Source of the DNA: Rhizobium tumorigenes | GTDB taxonomy: Bacteria; Pseudomonadota; Alphaproteobacteria; Rhizobiales; Rhizobiaceae | Length of the DNA stretch: 64,000 bases | NCBI RefSeq assembly: GCF_003240565.2 | Contig: NZ_CP117255.1 | Location: 620,001-684,000, forward strand | Direction: 5' to 3' | Part shown: in pieces, positions 27,277 through 35,794 of the stretch | Layout: each line of letters starts with the position of its first letter | How positions within the stretch are numbered: position 1 is the stretch's first letter | The notes under the pieces: generated by a model | Told to the model about the DNA's origin: nothing | Seen by the model: the letters and a program-made list of their open reading frames with translations, nothing else | Database searches by the model: none | Program-made: the position numbers and the translations under genes

Positions 27277-28128
27277 ATGAAGAGCAACCGAGCCAGCCTG
27301 GAAGAAATCCGAGGATTTTTCGCCAAGCGCATGGCCGCCGTCAGCCTGTCCCGCGATCCACGCCTCGAGCGTGTCTTCGAGCTCGTTCCCCGCGAAGTCT
27401 TTCTCGGCCCGGGGCCGTGGCACGTCTGGGTAGAGGGCAGCAACTACCTGGAAACGCCGAGCGCCGATCCCGTCTATCTCTATGAGAACAACCTTGTCGC
27501 CTTGGATGCAGCAAAAGGCATCAACAATGGCGAGCCTTTCCTGCATGCCTCGTGGATCGGAGCGGTCGCCCCGCAGCGCGGCGAAAGCGTAACCCATATC
27601 GGCGCGGGTACTGGATACTACACGGCCATCCTGGCGCTCCTCACAGTGCCGGACGGCAAGGTCACCGCTTTCGAACGGGAAACCCATCTCGCCGACAGAG
27701 CGCGGCTCAATCTCCAGCCCTTCGAAGGCGTCACCGTCGTCAATGCCAACGCCACGCAAGCAGCAATGCCGATGTCCGACGTCATCTACGTCAATGCCGG
27801 CGTTGCCGCACCCCCGGTTGCCTGGCTGCAGGCGCTGAAGCCAGGCGGGCGGCTGATTTTCCCCTGGCGACCGACGCAGGGTGTCGGATTGACGTTGCTC
27901 ATCCGCGCCGATGCAAATGGCTTCAGCGTCGCCCCGCAGAGACCGTCGTGGTTCATTCCCTGCATTGGCGCATCCGATGAGATCGTCGCGACGCGGACGC
28001 CACAAAGCGCATCGGAGGCGCGGTCCGTCCGCTCTGTCTGGACCACGGCCGCAAGGGTGCCGGACGACACCGCCATTGCCGTCTATCCCGATGTCTGGTT
28101 TTCCAGCGATATCCCGCAACCTGCCTGA
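27277..28128 (+). CDS. Protein-L-isoaspartate methyltransferase-like protein
   Basis: 283-residue SAM-dependent methyltransferase related to PIMT (Pcm). It keeps the PIMT topology: an N-terminal helix with VPREVFLGPGPWHVW, motif I as VTHIGAGTGYYTAIL and a following ALKPGGRLIFPW. The C-terminal 90 residues extend beyond a normal Pcm (about 210 residues) and the substrate loop differs, so repair of isoaspartyl residues is uncertain. The gene may instead be a related methyltransferase of unknown target. Confidence 0.75.
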   Translation: MKSNRASLEEIRGFFAKRMAAVSLSRDPRLERVFELVPREVFLGPGPWHVWVEGSNYLETPSADPVYLYENNLVALDAAKGINNGEPFLHASWIGAVAPQRGESVTHIGAGTGYYTAILALLTVPDGKVTAFERETHLADRARLNLQPFEGVTVVNANATQAAMPMSDVIYVNAGVAAPPVAWLQALKPGGRLIFPWRPTQGVGLTLLIRADANGFSVAPQRPSWFIPCIGASDEIVATRTPQSASEARSVRSVWTTAARVPDDTAIAVYPDVWFSSDIPQPA

Positions 28129-28318
28129 GTGGCTTTGCGTGCGGTGACATTCTTGCAATTAAAGCCGCCGCCTGACGCTCTCGCGTGCTATGCTCTGCGG
28201 GAGACCTGCGATGCCACGCTCCCGCAGGCAGCTTTTCCGGACGCACGGGGACACGAGGCGATGGCGCTTCGGCCCCCGATTTTTCAAGGCGACCGGGCCG
28301 TTTTCAGAAGGTAGTCCG

Positions 28319-28570
28319 ATGTCGCTTACGTTTCCCAATGCCAGCCGCAGCTATGACGAACCCGGTCGCCGCGTTCGCTTCCTCGGTCACGACGGCATGT
28401 TCCAGGTACAGCTTTTCGTCGATGTCGACGTGTTTGCCGGCGCCAATTCCGAGGCCGGCTATCTCGCCGCCTTCGACGCCAAGCGCAGCGGCATCCAGGC
28501 CGTCGCCACCAAGGCCTACGCAGCCACTCGCCGCAGCTCCTACATCCTGACGTCGAAGGATTTCAGGTAG
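28319..28570 (+). CDS. DUF1488 family protein
   Basis: 83-residue protein, MSLTFPNASRSYDEPGRRVR start then FLGHDGMFQVQLFVDVDVF, typical of DUF1488 proteins in Rhizobiales. No known function. ATG 28319 with AAGG upstream; the upstream frame is open but without family resemblance. Confidence 0.75.
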   Translation: MSLTFPNASRSYDEPGRRVRFLGHDGMFQVQLFVDVDVFAGANSEAGYLAAFDAKRSGIQAVATKAYAATRRSSYILTSKDFR

Positions 28571-28779
28571 TATTCGATCGAGGCGGCCCATCGGATACCT
28601 CTGAAATGAGGCCCATCTTGTCTGGTCGAAATTTCGAGGTTATAGTGCTTATGGAGTGAGGGATAAGCTTTCGCCCACCCCTCTCTTCGCCAGACTAGCA
28701 ATTGGAACCGGGCATTCACTTGCCAGCCTGTCCGGTTTTTCCTGACTGTTAGCGTGATACTAAATGGTATCCACCACAT
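28540..28779 (-). CDS. Possible small protein, unknown
   Basis: 79-residue open frame (MWWIPFSITLTVRKNRTGWQ start) in an AT-richer stretch. GGAG lies eight bases before the ATG, which is the main support. It is basic and Trp/Tyr-rich, resembles nothing I know and overlaps the end of the convergent DUF1488 gene by 31 bases. It could be chance. The rest of the gap to 29006 shows nothing. Confidence 0.3.
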   Translation of the reverse strand: MWWIPFSITLTVRKNRTGWQVNARFQLLVWRREGWAKAYPSLHKHYNLEISTRQDGPHFRGIRWAASIEYYLKSFDVRM

Positions 28780-29006
28780 AGATCATCTCCAGTTTACAGC
28801 GAGGCCTTCGCTTGGTCGGAGAAGCCCATCGTCTCCGATACGCCAGCTGGTCTGGCGCCTCTGCTTCCGCTGTAACCCCGGCCTTGCTGGCAATGCTTTT
28901 GCCGTCAAGTTGAGATTAGCTTAGAAGTAAACGCGCTTAGATTGCAATATTGTTTTGCGGACGGGCGGTATTGCTTATATCGTTTCCAGAAAACCGTTGA
29001 GCCCTC

Positions 29007-30245
29007 TCAGGCTGCACCTCTCCTTTCATGTCGCGGCCGAACTATCCAGCTGTAGACCGCGCCGGCCGACAGCAGCACGCAGGTGCCGAGAAATACCGCG
29101 CGCATGCCGATATGGCCGCCAACGAAGCCGCCGAGCACCGGGCCGACCACCTGGCCGACGAACTGCGACGAGGTCGACAGGCCGAGGATGCCGCCGGCTG
29201 CGGCATCGGGAACGCTGTGGCGGATGACGGCAGCGATGCAGGGCAGCAGTCCGCCGAGCGCCACGCCCATCAGGAAACGCAGGATAATCAGCTGCCAGGC
29301 GCTGGTAACGAAGGCCTGCGGTATCAACAGCAGCGCGGCGATGCCGAGCGCGCCTGATATCACCGGCCAGTGGCCGATGCGGTCGGCGAGCTTGCCCAGC
29401 CACGAGGCCGAAAGTACGCTTCCCAGCGCCGCTACCGACATCACCACGCCCGATATCAGCGTCAGCTTCGTCTGGTCGTCGATCAGGTCTGCAACATAGA
29501 CGGTGATGATCGGCTCGATCGACATGTTGGCGAGCATCAACAGCATGCCGGTTGCCAGCATGGCGATGACCGGCCGCTTGTCCTCGATCGAGCGCCAGCC
29601 ACCGCTGGCCTTGGCGGCTTGTCTGCGGGAGGCCGATTTCTCTTCCTTGATCAACAACATGGTGGCAAGGAAGGTCAGGAAGATCACTCCGCCGGCCGCA
29701 AGGAACGTGTTGCGGATGCCGATGATTGCCGGCAGCGCGCCACCGATCAGCGGCCCCACCAGATTGCCGGCCATGATCCCCGACGACACCATGCCGAGCG
29801 CCCAGGCGACGCGATGCTTTGGCGTCTGCGTGGCCACAAGCACCATCGACCCCGACGCATAGCCGCCGGCAAGCCCGGTGAACAGCCGCAGCGCCACCAG
29901 CTGCCAGACGCTGTCGACCATGCCCATCAGGCCGATGGCGAGGGTCATGCCGAGGCTGGCGCGCACCAGCATCAGCTTGCGGCCGTAGATATCGCCGAGC
30001 CTGCCCCAGATCGGCGCGACGAAGGCTGCGGCAAAGAAGGTGGCGCCATAGGCGATGCCCGACCACTGGACGATTCCGGCCTTGTCGCTGACGCCGAGCT
30101 CTTCGACATAGAGCGGCAAAAACGGCAGCAGCAGCGTCATCGCGACGATGGTGGTGAAGGAGCCGACGAGGCAGACGATCATGTTGCGCATCCAGTGCGC
30201 CGTGACATCCTCGCTCGCGGTCTTGCTCATGTCCGTCCCGGTCAT
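29007..30245 (-). CDS. MFS transporter
   Basis: 412-residue major facilitator with twelve predicted helices in two halves. The loop 2-3 signature is GRLGDIYGRKLMLVRA and the matching loop in the second half is GKLADRIGHWPVISG. It resembles multidrug-efflux members (DHA1 type). The ATG at 30245 overlaps the stop of the upstream YbhB-like gene (ATGA), so the two are translationally coupled; an internal ATG at 30230 is an alternative start. The substrate is unknown. Confidence 0.88.
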   Translation of the reverse strand: MTGTDMSKTASEDVTAHWMRNMIVCLVGSFTTIVAMTLLLPFLPLYVEELGVSDKAGIVQWSGIAYGATFFAAAFVAPIWGRLGDIYGRKLMLVRASLGMTLAIGLMGMVDSVWQLVALRLFTGLAGGYASGSMVLVATQTPKHRVAWALGMVSSGIMAGNLVGPLIGGALPAIIGIRNTFLAAGGVIFLTFLATMLLIKEEKSASRRQAAKASGGWRSIEDKRPVIAMLATGMLLMLANMSIEPIITVYVADLIDDQTKLTLISGVVMSVAALGSVLSASWLGKLADRIGHWPVISGALGIAALLLIPQAFVTSAWQLIILRFLMGVALGGLLPCIAAVIRHSVPDAAAGGILGLSTSSQFVGQVVGPVLGGFVGGHIGMRAVFLGTCVLLSAGAVYSWIVRPRHERRGAA

Positions 30246-30949
30246 TCCCTGGCCCTGGCATTCAATGTGTAGAGCAGCTCGGCGCTGCCGCTCGACAGGA
30301 TATGGCCATCGGCGGCCCGCAGCAGGTCGGCCCGGGTGAACGCGTCCGGCAGGCTGAGGTGCTCGACATCCAGCGCGTAGACGGTGACGCGGTAGTGGTG
30401 GACGCGCTGGTCGTTCCAGGGTGGGCAGGCGCCGTGATAGCCGCCCTGCGGGCCGTTCTTCAGCGAGCCCTCGCCAAATCCGTTCTGTCCTCGCCGGCCG
30501 TGGTCGGTGCGTTTCAGCGGCAGTCCCGCCTTGGTCACGCCGTTGCCGTCGATTGCCTCGGGCAGGTGGCTGAAGTCGGAGGGAATGTCGGCCAGCACCC
30601 AATGGACGAATTCCTCGCGCGGCGCGGTCTCGGCGATCACGACGTCATCCTTGTTGAAGCCGCTGCGATCGACGGGCACGTCGGGATCGACCATGGCGAC
30701 GGCATAGGATTTCGTGCCCGCCGGGCCCTTCGACCACGACAGCGACGGGCTCTCGTTGCGTCCCGGCCTGAGCTTGCCCTGACGCACGACGCAGGCAGCA
30801 TTTGCCGGCGGCAGCATACGTCCGGGCTCGGCCTTGCCGAAGCTGACCGCAAGATCGGCGGCAAAGGCCGGCACTGCCGAGGCGGGGAGAATGAGGCCAG
30901 CCACGGCGGCAAGCACAATGGCACCCGGAAATCTGTTGGTGGTTCGCAT
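30242..30949 (-). CDS. Secreted YbhB/YbcL (PEBP-like) protein
   Basis: 235 residues with a Sec signal peptide (hydrophobic segment ending VPAFA-AD). The PEBP fold is shown by PSLSWSKGPAGTKSYAVAMV followed by DPDVP, EEFVHWVLADIP, GYHGACPP and HHYRVTVYALDVE, the ligand-pocket residues of the Raf-kinase-inhibitor-like family. Bacterial members have no settled function. It is the first gene of a two-gene operon with the MFS transporter, downstream of an AraC regulator on the same strand. Confidence 0.88.
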   Translation of the reverse strand: MRTTNRFPGAIVLAAVAGLILPASAVPAFAADLAVSFGKAEPGRMLPPANAACVVRQGKLRPGRNESPSLSWSKGPAGTKSYAVAMVDPDVPVDRSGFNKDDVVIAETAPREEFVHWVLADIPSDFSHLPEAIDGNGVTKAGLPLKRTDHGRRGQNGFGEGSLKNGPQGGYHGACPPWNDQRVHHYRVTVYALDVEHLSLPDAFTRADLLRAADGHILSSGSAELLYTLNARARE

Positions 30950-31040
30950 GGAAGCCCCTTTGGTGGATCGCTGGACACTGGCTAACAGATCGCCGGCCCG
31001 ACCATGAGCACGGAAACGCTCGATTGGAAGTCTGAAACGC

Positions 31041-31880
31041 TTAAATCGGCTCCGTCGTGCCGTGCTGGATGAGCGCCCGCCGGCGTTCTGCAAAGCGCCT
31101 GGGCGAGCGGTAGCCTGTCGCCAGCGCCGCTTCCCGCAAGCTGAGCCCGTCCTCCGCCAGCATCGCTTCGGCAAGTGCCATGCGCTCGCCGGCAATCACG
31201 GCACGGAGCGAGGTGCCCTCCATCCCCAGTCGCCGGCGCAGGGTCGCATTGCTGGTGCCGAGCTCGGTGGCGATCAGGTCGGCAGTCCAGGCCCGGTCGG
31301 GCTGCCAGCGCACCAACGCCCGGATGGCATCGGTCGTGGTATCCGCCCGCGTGGGCAGGGCGCCGCGCATTGCCAGAACCATCAGGATTTCCAGCACCCG
31401 GTGTTCGGCAATCACCGTCGGCAGATTGCCGTCCATGATCCCGTCGCCGGCATGGCGGATCGTCTCGGCAAGGGTCGCATCGAGCGCGATGTGAGGAAGC
31501 GCCGGCCGCCGCAGCGGAGAGAGGCCGGACTCTGCCCGGCGCACCAGCGCATCCGGGAAGTCGATGAAGATGGCGCGGTACGCGCCGCTTGCCGGATCCG
31601 GATCGTTGACGACCTCGCCGCGCCAACCGGGCGGCAGCACCAGCACCGTGCCGGCATCGAGACGCTGATGGCGGCCCATGCTGAGCACTTCCTTGCTGCC
31701 CTCGACGATAACCACGACCGACAGCCGCGAAAAGGCGGCGCCGGCGATGCGCTCGCGCCGATGGGTGACGAAGGAGAACAGCGACGACGCGGCATTCCGG
31801 TCGGAGAGTGGCGTAATCGGCCTGCGATCTTCAGCCACCAGGCGGTGCAGGCGCTCGAGAATGAGACGGAATTCGGACAT
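31041..31880 (-). CDS. AraC-family transcriptional regulator
   Basis: 279 residues. The N-terminal part is a cupin-like sensor (FSRLSVVVIVEGSKEVLS; GTVLVLPPGWRGEVVNDP), and the C-terminal AraC domain has both HTHs: WTADLIATELGTSNATLRRR and LSLREAALATGYRSPRRFAE. It resembles the subgroup controlling efflux or metal-responsive genes. Located 91 bases upstream of the YbhB-MFS operon on the same strand, which it may control. ATG 31880 gives MSEFRLILERLHRL. Confidence 0.88.
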   Translation of the reverse strand: MSEFRLILERLHRLVAEDRRPITPLSDRNAASSLFSFVTHRRERIAGAAFSRLSVVVIVEGSKEVLSMGRHQRLDAGTVLVLPPGWRGEVVNDPDPASGAYRAIFIDFPDALVRRAESGLSPLRRPALPHIALDATLAETIRHAGDGIMDGNLPTVIAEHRVLEILMVLAMRGALPTRADTTTDAIRALVRWQPDRAWTADLIATELGTSNATLRRRLGMEGTSLRAVIAGERMALAEAMLAEDGLSLREAALATGYRSPRRFAERRRALIQHGTTEPI

Positions 31881-32081
31881 GTCAGGCTCCAGGCGGGAGC
31901 CGATATCTACGCCGACGTTTCGCGGGATGCCAAGGCCGGATAGGGCGTCAAACGGCGTCTTTTCGGCATGTCGAAGCGAATTGGCGACAGGCTGTCGCTG
32001 CCGCGCCTTTGCCAAGGATGGAACCGACCGCCGCCGGCAAATGTTACCGCTGCGTCAGGAAAACGCGAAAAGGACACCCCC

Positions 32082-32291
32082 ATGACAGACGAAGACAAGA
32101 TCTCGCCAGCCGCCCAGTCGCTGAAGCAGGAACAGGCGGACCAGCGCAAGACCGCCGCAAAGGGCGAGCTTGACACCGGACTGGAGGATAGCTTTCCGGC
32201 ATCCGACCCGGTTGCCATGACGACAAGCAGCATTTCCGGCGGTCGCACCGACGTCGAGGAAGCGGAAAAGGTCAAGACCCAGGCGGAATAG
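32082..32291 (+). CDS. Small conserved rhizobial protein with ASDPVA motif
   Basis: 69 residues, very hydrophilic. It contains LEDSFPASDPVAMTTSSISG, a motif I associate with short proteins of unknown function common in Rhizobiales. AAAAGGAC precedes the ATG. No catalytic residues are evident; it is probably natively disordered. Confidence 0.65.
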   Translation: MTDEDKISPAAQSLKQEQADQRKTAAKGELDTGLEDSFPASDPVAMTTSSISGGRTDVEEAEKVKTQAE

Positions 32292-32326
32292 TCACTGCTA
32301 TCAGCCAAAACGCCGGTGCCGACCCG

Positions 32327-33067
32327 TCAGGCTCCGGGGCCTGAGAGCCCAGACGGCAGGACGGCATCGCGCAATTCGTCCTGTCCGGGCTGTCGGTCGG
32401 TAGCCTTGTGCAACAGTGTGGACGTGTAGCCACGCGTGCCGTTGCCCTCGATCATTGTCACGTCGGCATTGCCCGGATTGTCGGATCCTTCGAACCAGGC
32501 GACGGGATGCTGCAGGAAATTCATCTCGAAGGCGCGGTTGGTAACGCCGTGGCCGACGATCAATACGCTATCGTGGCCGTGCAGCGCCTCATGCATAACG
32601 GTCTGCAGGAACAGCCGCATGCGCTGCGCCACGTCGGCGCGGCTTTCGCCATCCGGTGGCCGCGCGTAAAACTTGGCGCCATTGCTGCGCAGCCGTGCCC
32701 ACCGCTCGAACTCGTCCGGAAACTTCTGCCTTTGCTCAACATGGTCGTAGATCTCGGTGAAGACCCCGAAATCCTGCTCGCGCAACAGATAGTCTTCCCG
32801 CACCTTGCCGACGGTTGCCGCTGGCAACACCGTCAAAAGCGCATCCTTGCTCTGGCGCGTCCTGAGGAACGGCGAGAACCAGACACGCAGTTTCGGACGC
32901 TCGAACTCGGGAAGGCTGTCCAGGTATTTGGCAATCACGCCGCCAGCGTGCGCCACCTGACGATAGCCCCATTGGCTCAAGGGCACGTTGTGGTCGCCGA
33001 ATTCACGGTAGGCATGGCCATCGAGGTTGCCGAGGGATTCGCCATGGCGAACGAGAAAGATGCGCAT
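32327..33067 (-). CDS. Histidine phosphatase (phosphoglycerate mutase-like)
   Basis: 246-residue branch 1 histidine phosphatase. The phospho-accepting histidine is H8 in IFLVRHGESLGN and the second catalytic His lies in SVLIVGHGVTNRAFEM. FSPFLRTRQSKDAL supplies the conserved arginine. The substrate is unknown; the long C-terminal tail (from about 205) is not part of the catalytic fold. ATG 33067 gives MRIFLVRHGES. Confidence 0.85.
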   Translation of the reverse strand: MRIFLVRHGESLGNLDGHAYREFGDHNVPLSQWGYRQVAHAGGVIAKYLDSLPEFERPKLRVWFSPFLRTRQSKDALLTVLPAATVGKVREDYLLREQDFGVFTEIYDHVEQRQKFPDEFERWARLRSNGAKFYARPPDGESRADVAQRMRLFLQTVMHEALHGHDSVLIVGHGVTNRAFEMNFLQHPVAWFEGSDNPGNADVTMIEGNGTRGYTSTLLHKATDRQPGQDELRDAVLPSGLSGPGA

Positions 33068-33122
33068 CAGCCGTTCCGCATTGTCAGCATGTCGCCACAG
33101 GCGGCGTGTTTCGGGACAAGGC

Positions 33123-33314
33123 TCAGAGCCGCCGGGACCAAAGCATCGCCACGACACCGCAGATAGCCGTGATGGCGCCGCGATAGACCCAGGGTCGCTG
33201 GTCGATCATGAAGCTGCTGGCGGGGTAGGGGAAGTAACCGCTGCCCTGTGCGGCCCAGATCACTCCGGCGATGAACAGCAACAGACCCAAAACAAACAAC
33301 GCTTTTCTTGCCAT
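33123..33314 (-). CDS. Small two-helix membrane protein
   Basis: 63 residues: MARKALFVLGLLLFIAGVIW is a first membrane segment, then a short periplasmic loop with FPYPASSFMIDQ and a second hydrophobic segment GAITAICGVVAML. The ribosome site AGGATGGGACG precedes the ATG. Function unknown. Confidence 0.6.
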   Translation of the reverse strand: MARKALFVLGLLLFIAGVIWAAQGSGYFPYPASSFMIDQRPWVYRGAITAICGVVAMLWSRRL

Positions 33315-33467
33315 CGTCCCATCCTCGCTTGAAAGGACGACATAGCAGTTCCTGTGCCCGATGCCTACCGTCACGATGGTGGTGAAGGCGCTGCTGACAC
33401 AATCTGACAGTGGCAGCGTCTACTCCTGCGACATCGAGCAAGTCTCGGAAACGGCAAGGAGCACCAC

Positions 33468-33767
33468 ATGATTACCTGGTTACGCAGCGCGGCGATTGCG
33501 CCCGGCAAGGTCCCCGACGCATTCGCATTCGTCCACAAGGCAGCAAGGCTGATCGAAGAAAACCACGGCATCCGGATCGCTATCAGCCGGCCGCTCGCCG
33601 GAAATCCGACGCGGATATTCTGGTCTGCGCAGCACGAGGATCTTCAGGCCTTCGAGCGCGACCACCGGGCGATCAACACCGATGCCGCGTTTCTGCGATT
33701 GCTTGGCGAGGCCAGCAGCTGCTTCATTGCCGGCTCGACCCACGATGAAATTCTGCAGACGATTTGA
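33468..33767 (+). CDS. Hypothetical protein
   Basis: 99 residues, MITWLRSAAIAPGKVPDAFA start, with AAGGAG seven bases before the ATG, which makes translation likely. The pattern of alternating strands and helices, and residues such as TRIFWSAQHEDLQAFERDH, suggests a dimeric alpha/beta-barrel (ABM or NIPSNAP-like) domain, but I do not recognise a family. Confidence 0.6.
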   Translation: MITWLRSAAIAPGKVPDAFAFVHKAARLIEENHGIRIAISRPLAGNPTRIFWSAQHEDLQAFERDHRAINTDAAFLRLLGEASSCFIAGSTHDEILQTI

Positions 33768-33806
33768 GGATGCCACGATGACAGATGCCGGCGGCGCCAG
33801 CGCGGC

Positions 33807-33995
33807 TCAAATCAGGCTCCCGACCTCGATCGTCGGGTGGTCGGATGGGATCGCGATGGCTATGTCGGCATCTTCGAGCCCGGCCATGGCTACCGCCTTT
33901 GCGTCGGAAGTGCCGACGAGCGCAAGGCTGGGGTAGGCGCGGGCTCGAAGCGGTGTCTCGACAATGACCGAACGGCCCTTGAAAAAGAACAACAT
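33807..33995 (-). CDS. Small hypothetical protein
   Basis: 62 residues starting MLFFFKGRSVIVETPLRARA, with CAGGAGAG six bases upstream. No family recognised. The C-terminal half (VAMAGLEDADIAIAIPSDHP) looks like a short alpha/beta unit. Its ribosome site is stronger than those of most shadow frames here. Confidence 0.5.
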   Translation of the reverse strand: MLFFFKGRSVIVETPLRARAYPSLALVGTSDAKAVAMAGLEDADIAIAIPSDHPTIEVGSLI

Positions 33996-34124
33996 GGCAC
34001 TCTCCTGTGGGCGTTGGCGATGCTTGACGAGGGGCTTCTGGCGCATGTCGTAGAGGCCGGCGACAGTTGGATGAGGACGCCCTTCAGGCGACCCGTCCGG
34101 AAATGCTGCCGGTCAAGGCCGCCG

Positions 34125-34346
34125 TTACTCGGCGGCGATATCCGGGACGATGTCATAGGCTTCGATATCGCGCTCCTGGCTGACGCGCTCCTGGGAGACT
34201 TCGTCGTTGCGCATCCGGTATTGCGGCGAGTTGTCCCGCACCGGCAGCAGGGCGATGATGCGGTAGGTATCGGCGGCACGGGGCGACAGGCCCTGGCGGC
34301 TCTTGAGGCGTACGGACTGGCCGATGGGGAAACGATGAACTGACAT
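34125..34346 (-). CDS. Small hypothetical protein with a tandem VSQER repeat
   Basis: 73 residues, MSVHRFPIGQSVRLKSRQGL start. It looks like a compact SH3-like or KOW-type beta fold (YRIIALLPVRDNSPQYRMRN), followed by the duplicated VSQER-VSQER and an acidic tail. Similar proteins occur in Rhizobiales, I believe, without known function. The duplicated 15-base unit suggests recent slippage. Confidence 0.5.
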   Translation of the reverse strand: MSVHRFPIGQSVRLKSRQGLSPRAADTYRIIALLPVRDNSPQYRMRNDEVSQERVSQERDIEAYDIVPDIAAE

Positions 34347-34894
34347 GGGCGCTTTTGCTCTCCGCCACGTCGCCGGTCGCCATCAGGGCGCCGTAGCGTG
34401 GTCTTTATCTCAAGGTCATGCACTGTGGCGAATGCCATCCGCGGCACCCGCCGGTCACAAGGCACCTTTCAAGACCAATCGGGACAACGTGCGATTGCTG
34501 CCCCTCCCTGCCTTTCCAGCCCCCAGTGATCGATGAGAGCATAGCATGATGCGCGCGACAGGCTAGACCTCTCGGCGGTTGCAGTAGTACCGAAGGCTTT
34601 GACACCCATGAACGCGCCAATCGAGCGCTAATACCGCGTTTCGCCCCGGCCGCGTCGGTGCTGAGACAACTTCAGGCTGAACACAGTCAATGTGCGGCCG
34701 CTGCGGGCGGCAACCCCTCAGGCGGCGAGCGACATGGCACGTCCTTCAGGCATTGGCCATGCGACGTGTTTGCCATGCTCCTGAAATACGGCGGATTTTT
34801 TCGGCAGGCACTCCGATTTTTAGCCTTTGCGCGGTTGCCTCGTGCGGGTTCCGCTCCTATGTTCCGCCTCACCTGCCAACAGGAGAACAAGACC
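34347..34894. other. Intergenic, no gene seen
   Basis: About 550 bases before sodB. Several overlapping frames are open but none has a ribosome site with family resemblance. The region should contain the sodB promoter; I could not identify a Fur or similar box with confidence. Confidence 0.5.
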
Positions 34895-35497
34895 ATGGCT
34901 TTCGAATTGCCTGAACTTCCCTATGACTACGATGCGCTTTCCCCCTTCATGTCGAAGGAAACCCTCGAGTTTCACCACGACAAGCATCACAAGGCCTATG
35001 TCGACAACGGCAACAAGCTCGCCGCCGAAGCCGGCATGAGCGACCTGTCGGTCGAAGAGGTCGTCAAGAAGTCGTTCGGCACCAATGCCGGTCTCTTCAA
35101 CAACGCTGCCCAGCACTACAACCACATCCATTTCTGGAAGTGGATGAAGAAGGGCGGCGGCGGCAACAAGCTGCCCGGCAAGCTGGAAGCAGCCTTCGCC
35201 TCCGATCTCGGCGGCTACGACAAGTTCAAGGCCGATTTCGCTGCTGCCGGCACGACGCAGTTCGGCTCCGGCTGGGCCTGGCTCTCCGTCAAGAACGGCA
35301 AGCTCGAAATCTCCAAGACCCCGAACGGCGAAAATCCGCTGGTCCACGGCGCAAGCCCAATCCTCGGCGTCGACGTCTGGGAACACTCCTATTACATCGA
35401 CTACCGCAACGCCCGCCCGAAATATCTCGAGGCCTTCATCGACAGCCTGATCAACTGGGATCACGTGCTGGAAATGTACGAAACGGCAACCAAGTAA
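34895..35497 (+). CDS. sodB: Iron superoxide dismutase
   Basis: 200-residue Fe/Mn SOD that dismutates superoxide in the cytoplasm. Metal ligands are H27 (EFHHDKHHKAYVDN), H77 (AAQHYNHIHFW) and the Asp and His of DVWEHSYYIDY. The glutamine at Q73 in NNAAQ is the position typical of the iron-type enzyme. ATG 34895 follows AGGAGAACAAGACC. The frame is open a further 79 codons upstream but without coding features. A terminator follows. Confidence 0.95.
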   Translation: MAFELPELPYDYDALSPFMSKETLEFHHDKHHKAYVDNGNKLAAEAGMSDLSVEEVVKKSFGTNAGLFNNAAQHYNHIHFWKWMKKGGGGNKLPGKLEAAFASDLGGYDKFKADFAAAGTTQFGSGWAWLSVKNGKLEISKTPNGENPLVHGASPILGVDVWEHSYYIDYRNARPKYLEAFIDSLINWDHVLEMYETATK

Positions 35498-35516
35498 TTC
35501 TCTCCGAACACCCCTA

Positions 35517-35546
35517 AAGCCCGGCCCCGCGCCGGGCTTTTTCCGT
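35517..35546 (+). terminator. Rho-independent terminator of sodB
   Basis: Stem AGCCCGGC / GCCGGGCT, loop CCCGC, then TTTTTCC; 20 bases after the sodB stop. Confidence 0.9.
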
Positions 35547-35570
35547 TTTGGCCGGCCTCCGCTGATCTCA

Positions 35571-35603
35571 CCCTCTGGGGAAGATGTCCACATCCCCAGA
35601 GGG
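35571..35603. repeat. Intergenic hairpin
   Basis: CCCTCTGGGGA and TCCCCAGAGGG form an 11-bp perfect stem around an 11-base loop between sodB and ddl. It resembles the inner part of the RIME-like element at 2666 but lacks its outer repeats. Confidence 0.6.
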
Positions 35604-35794
35604 GGCAGCGCCCAAACGGACACAATGGTCTCTTCTCCGATCCTTTGCCGCGAACCCACAAAAACCCTGCTCGCGCGGCCCGCCACAAATCAGGCGCAGT
35701 TCAATTTAACCTTGCAGGCCGGCAGACCGGTTGTGCCAACCGTCTGCCCGGCCGCGAGACCTCGCGGCATACACGCACGGGGGATCGCCACCGC

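Noticed and set aside
29026..30261. Arg/His-rich frame antisense or shifted to the MFS and other GC-rich genes
   Set aside because: This and similar Arg/Ala/Pro-rich frames are shadows of genes with third-position GC bias; they have no family match or ribosome site.
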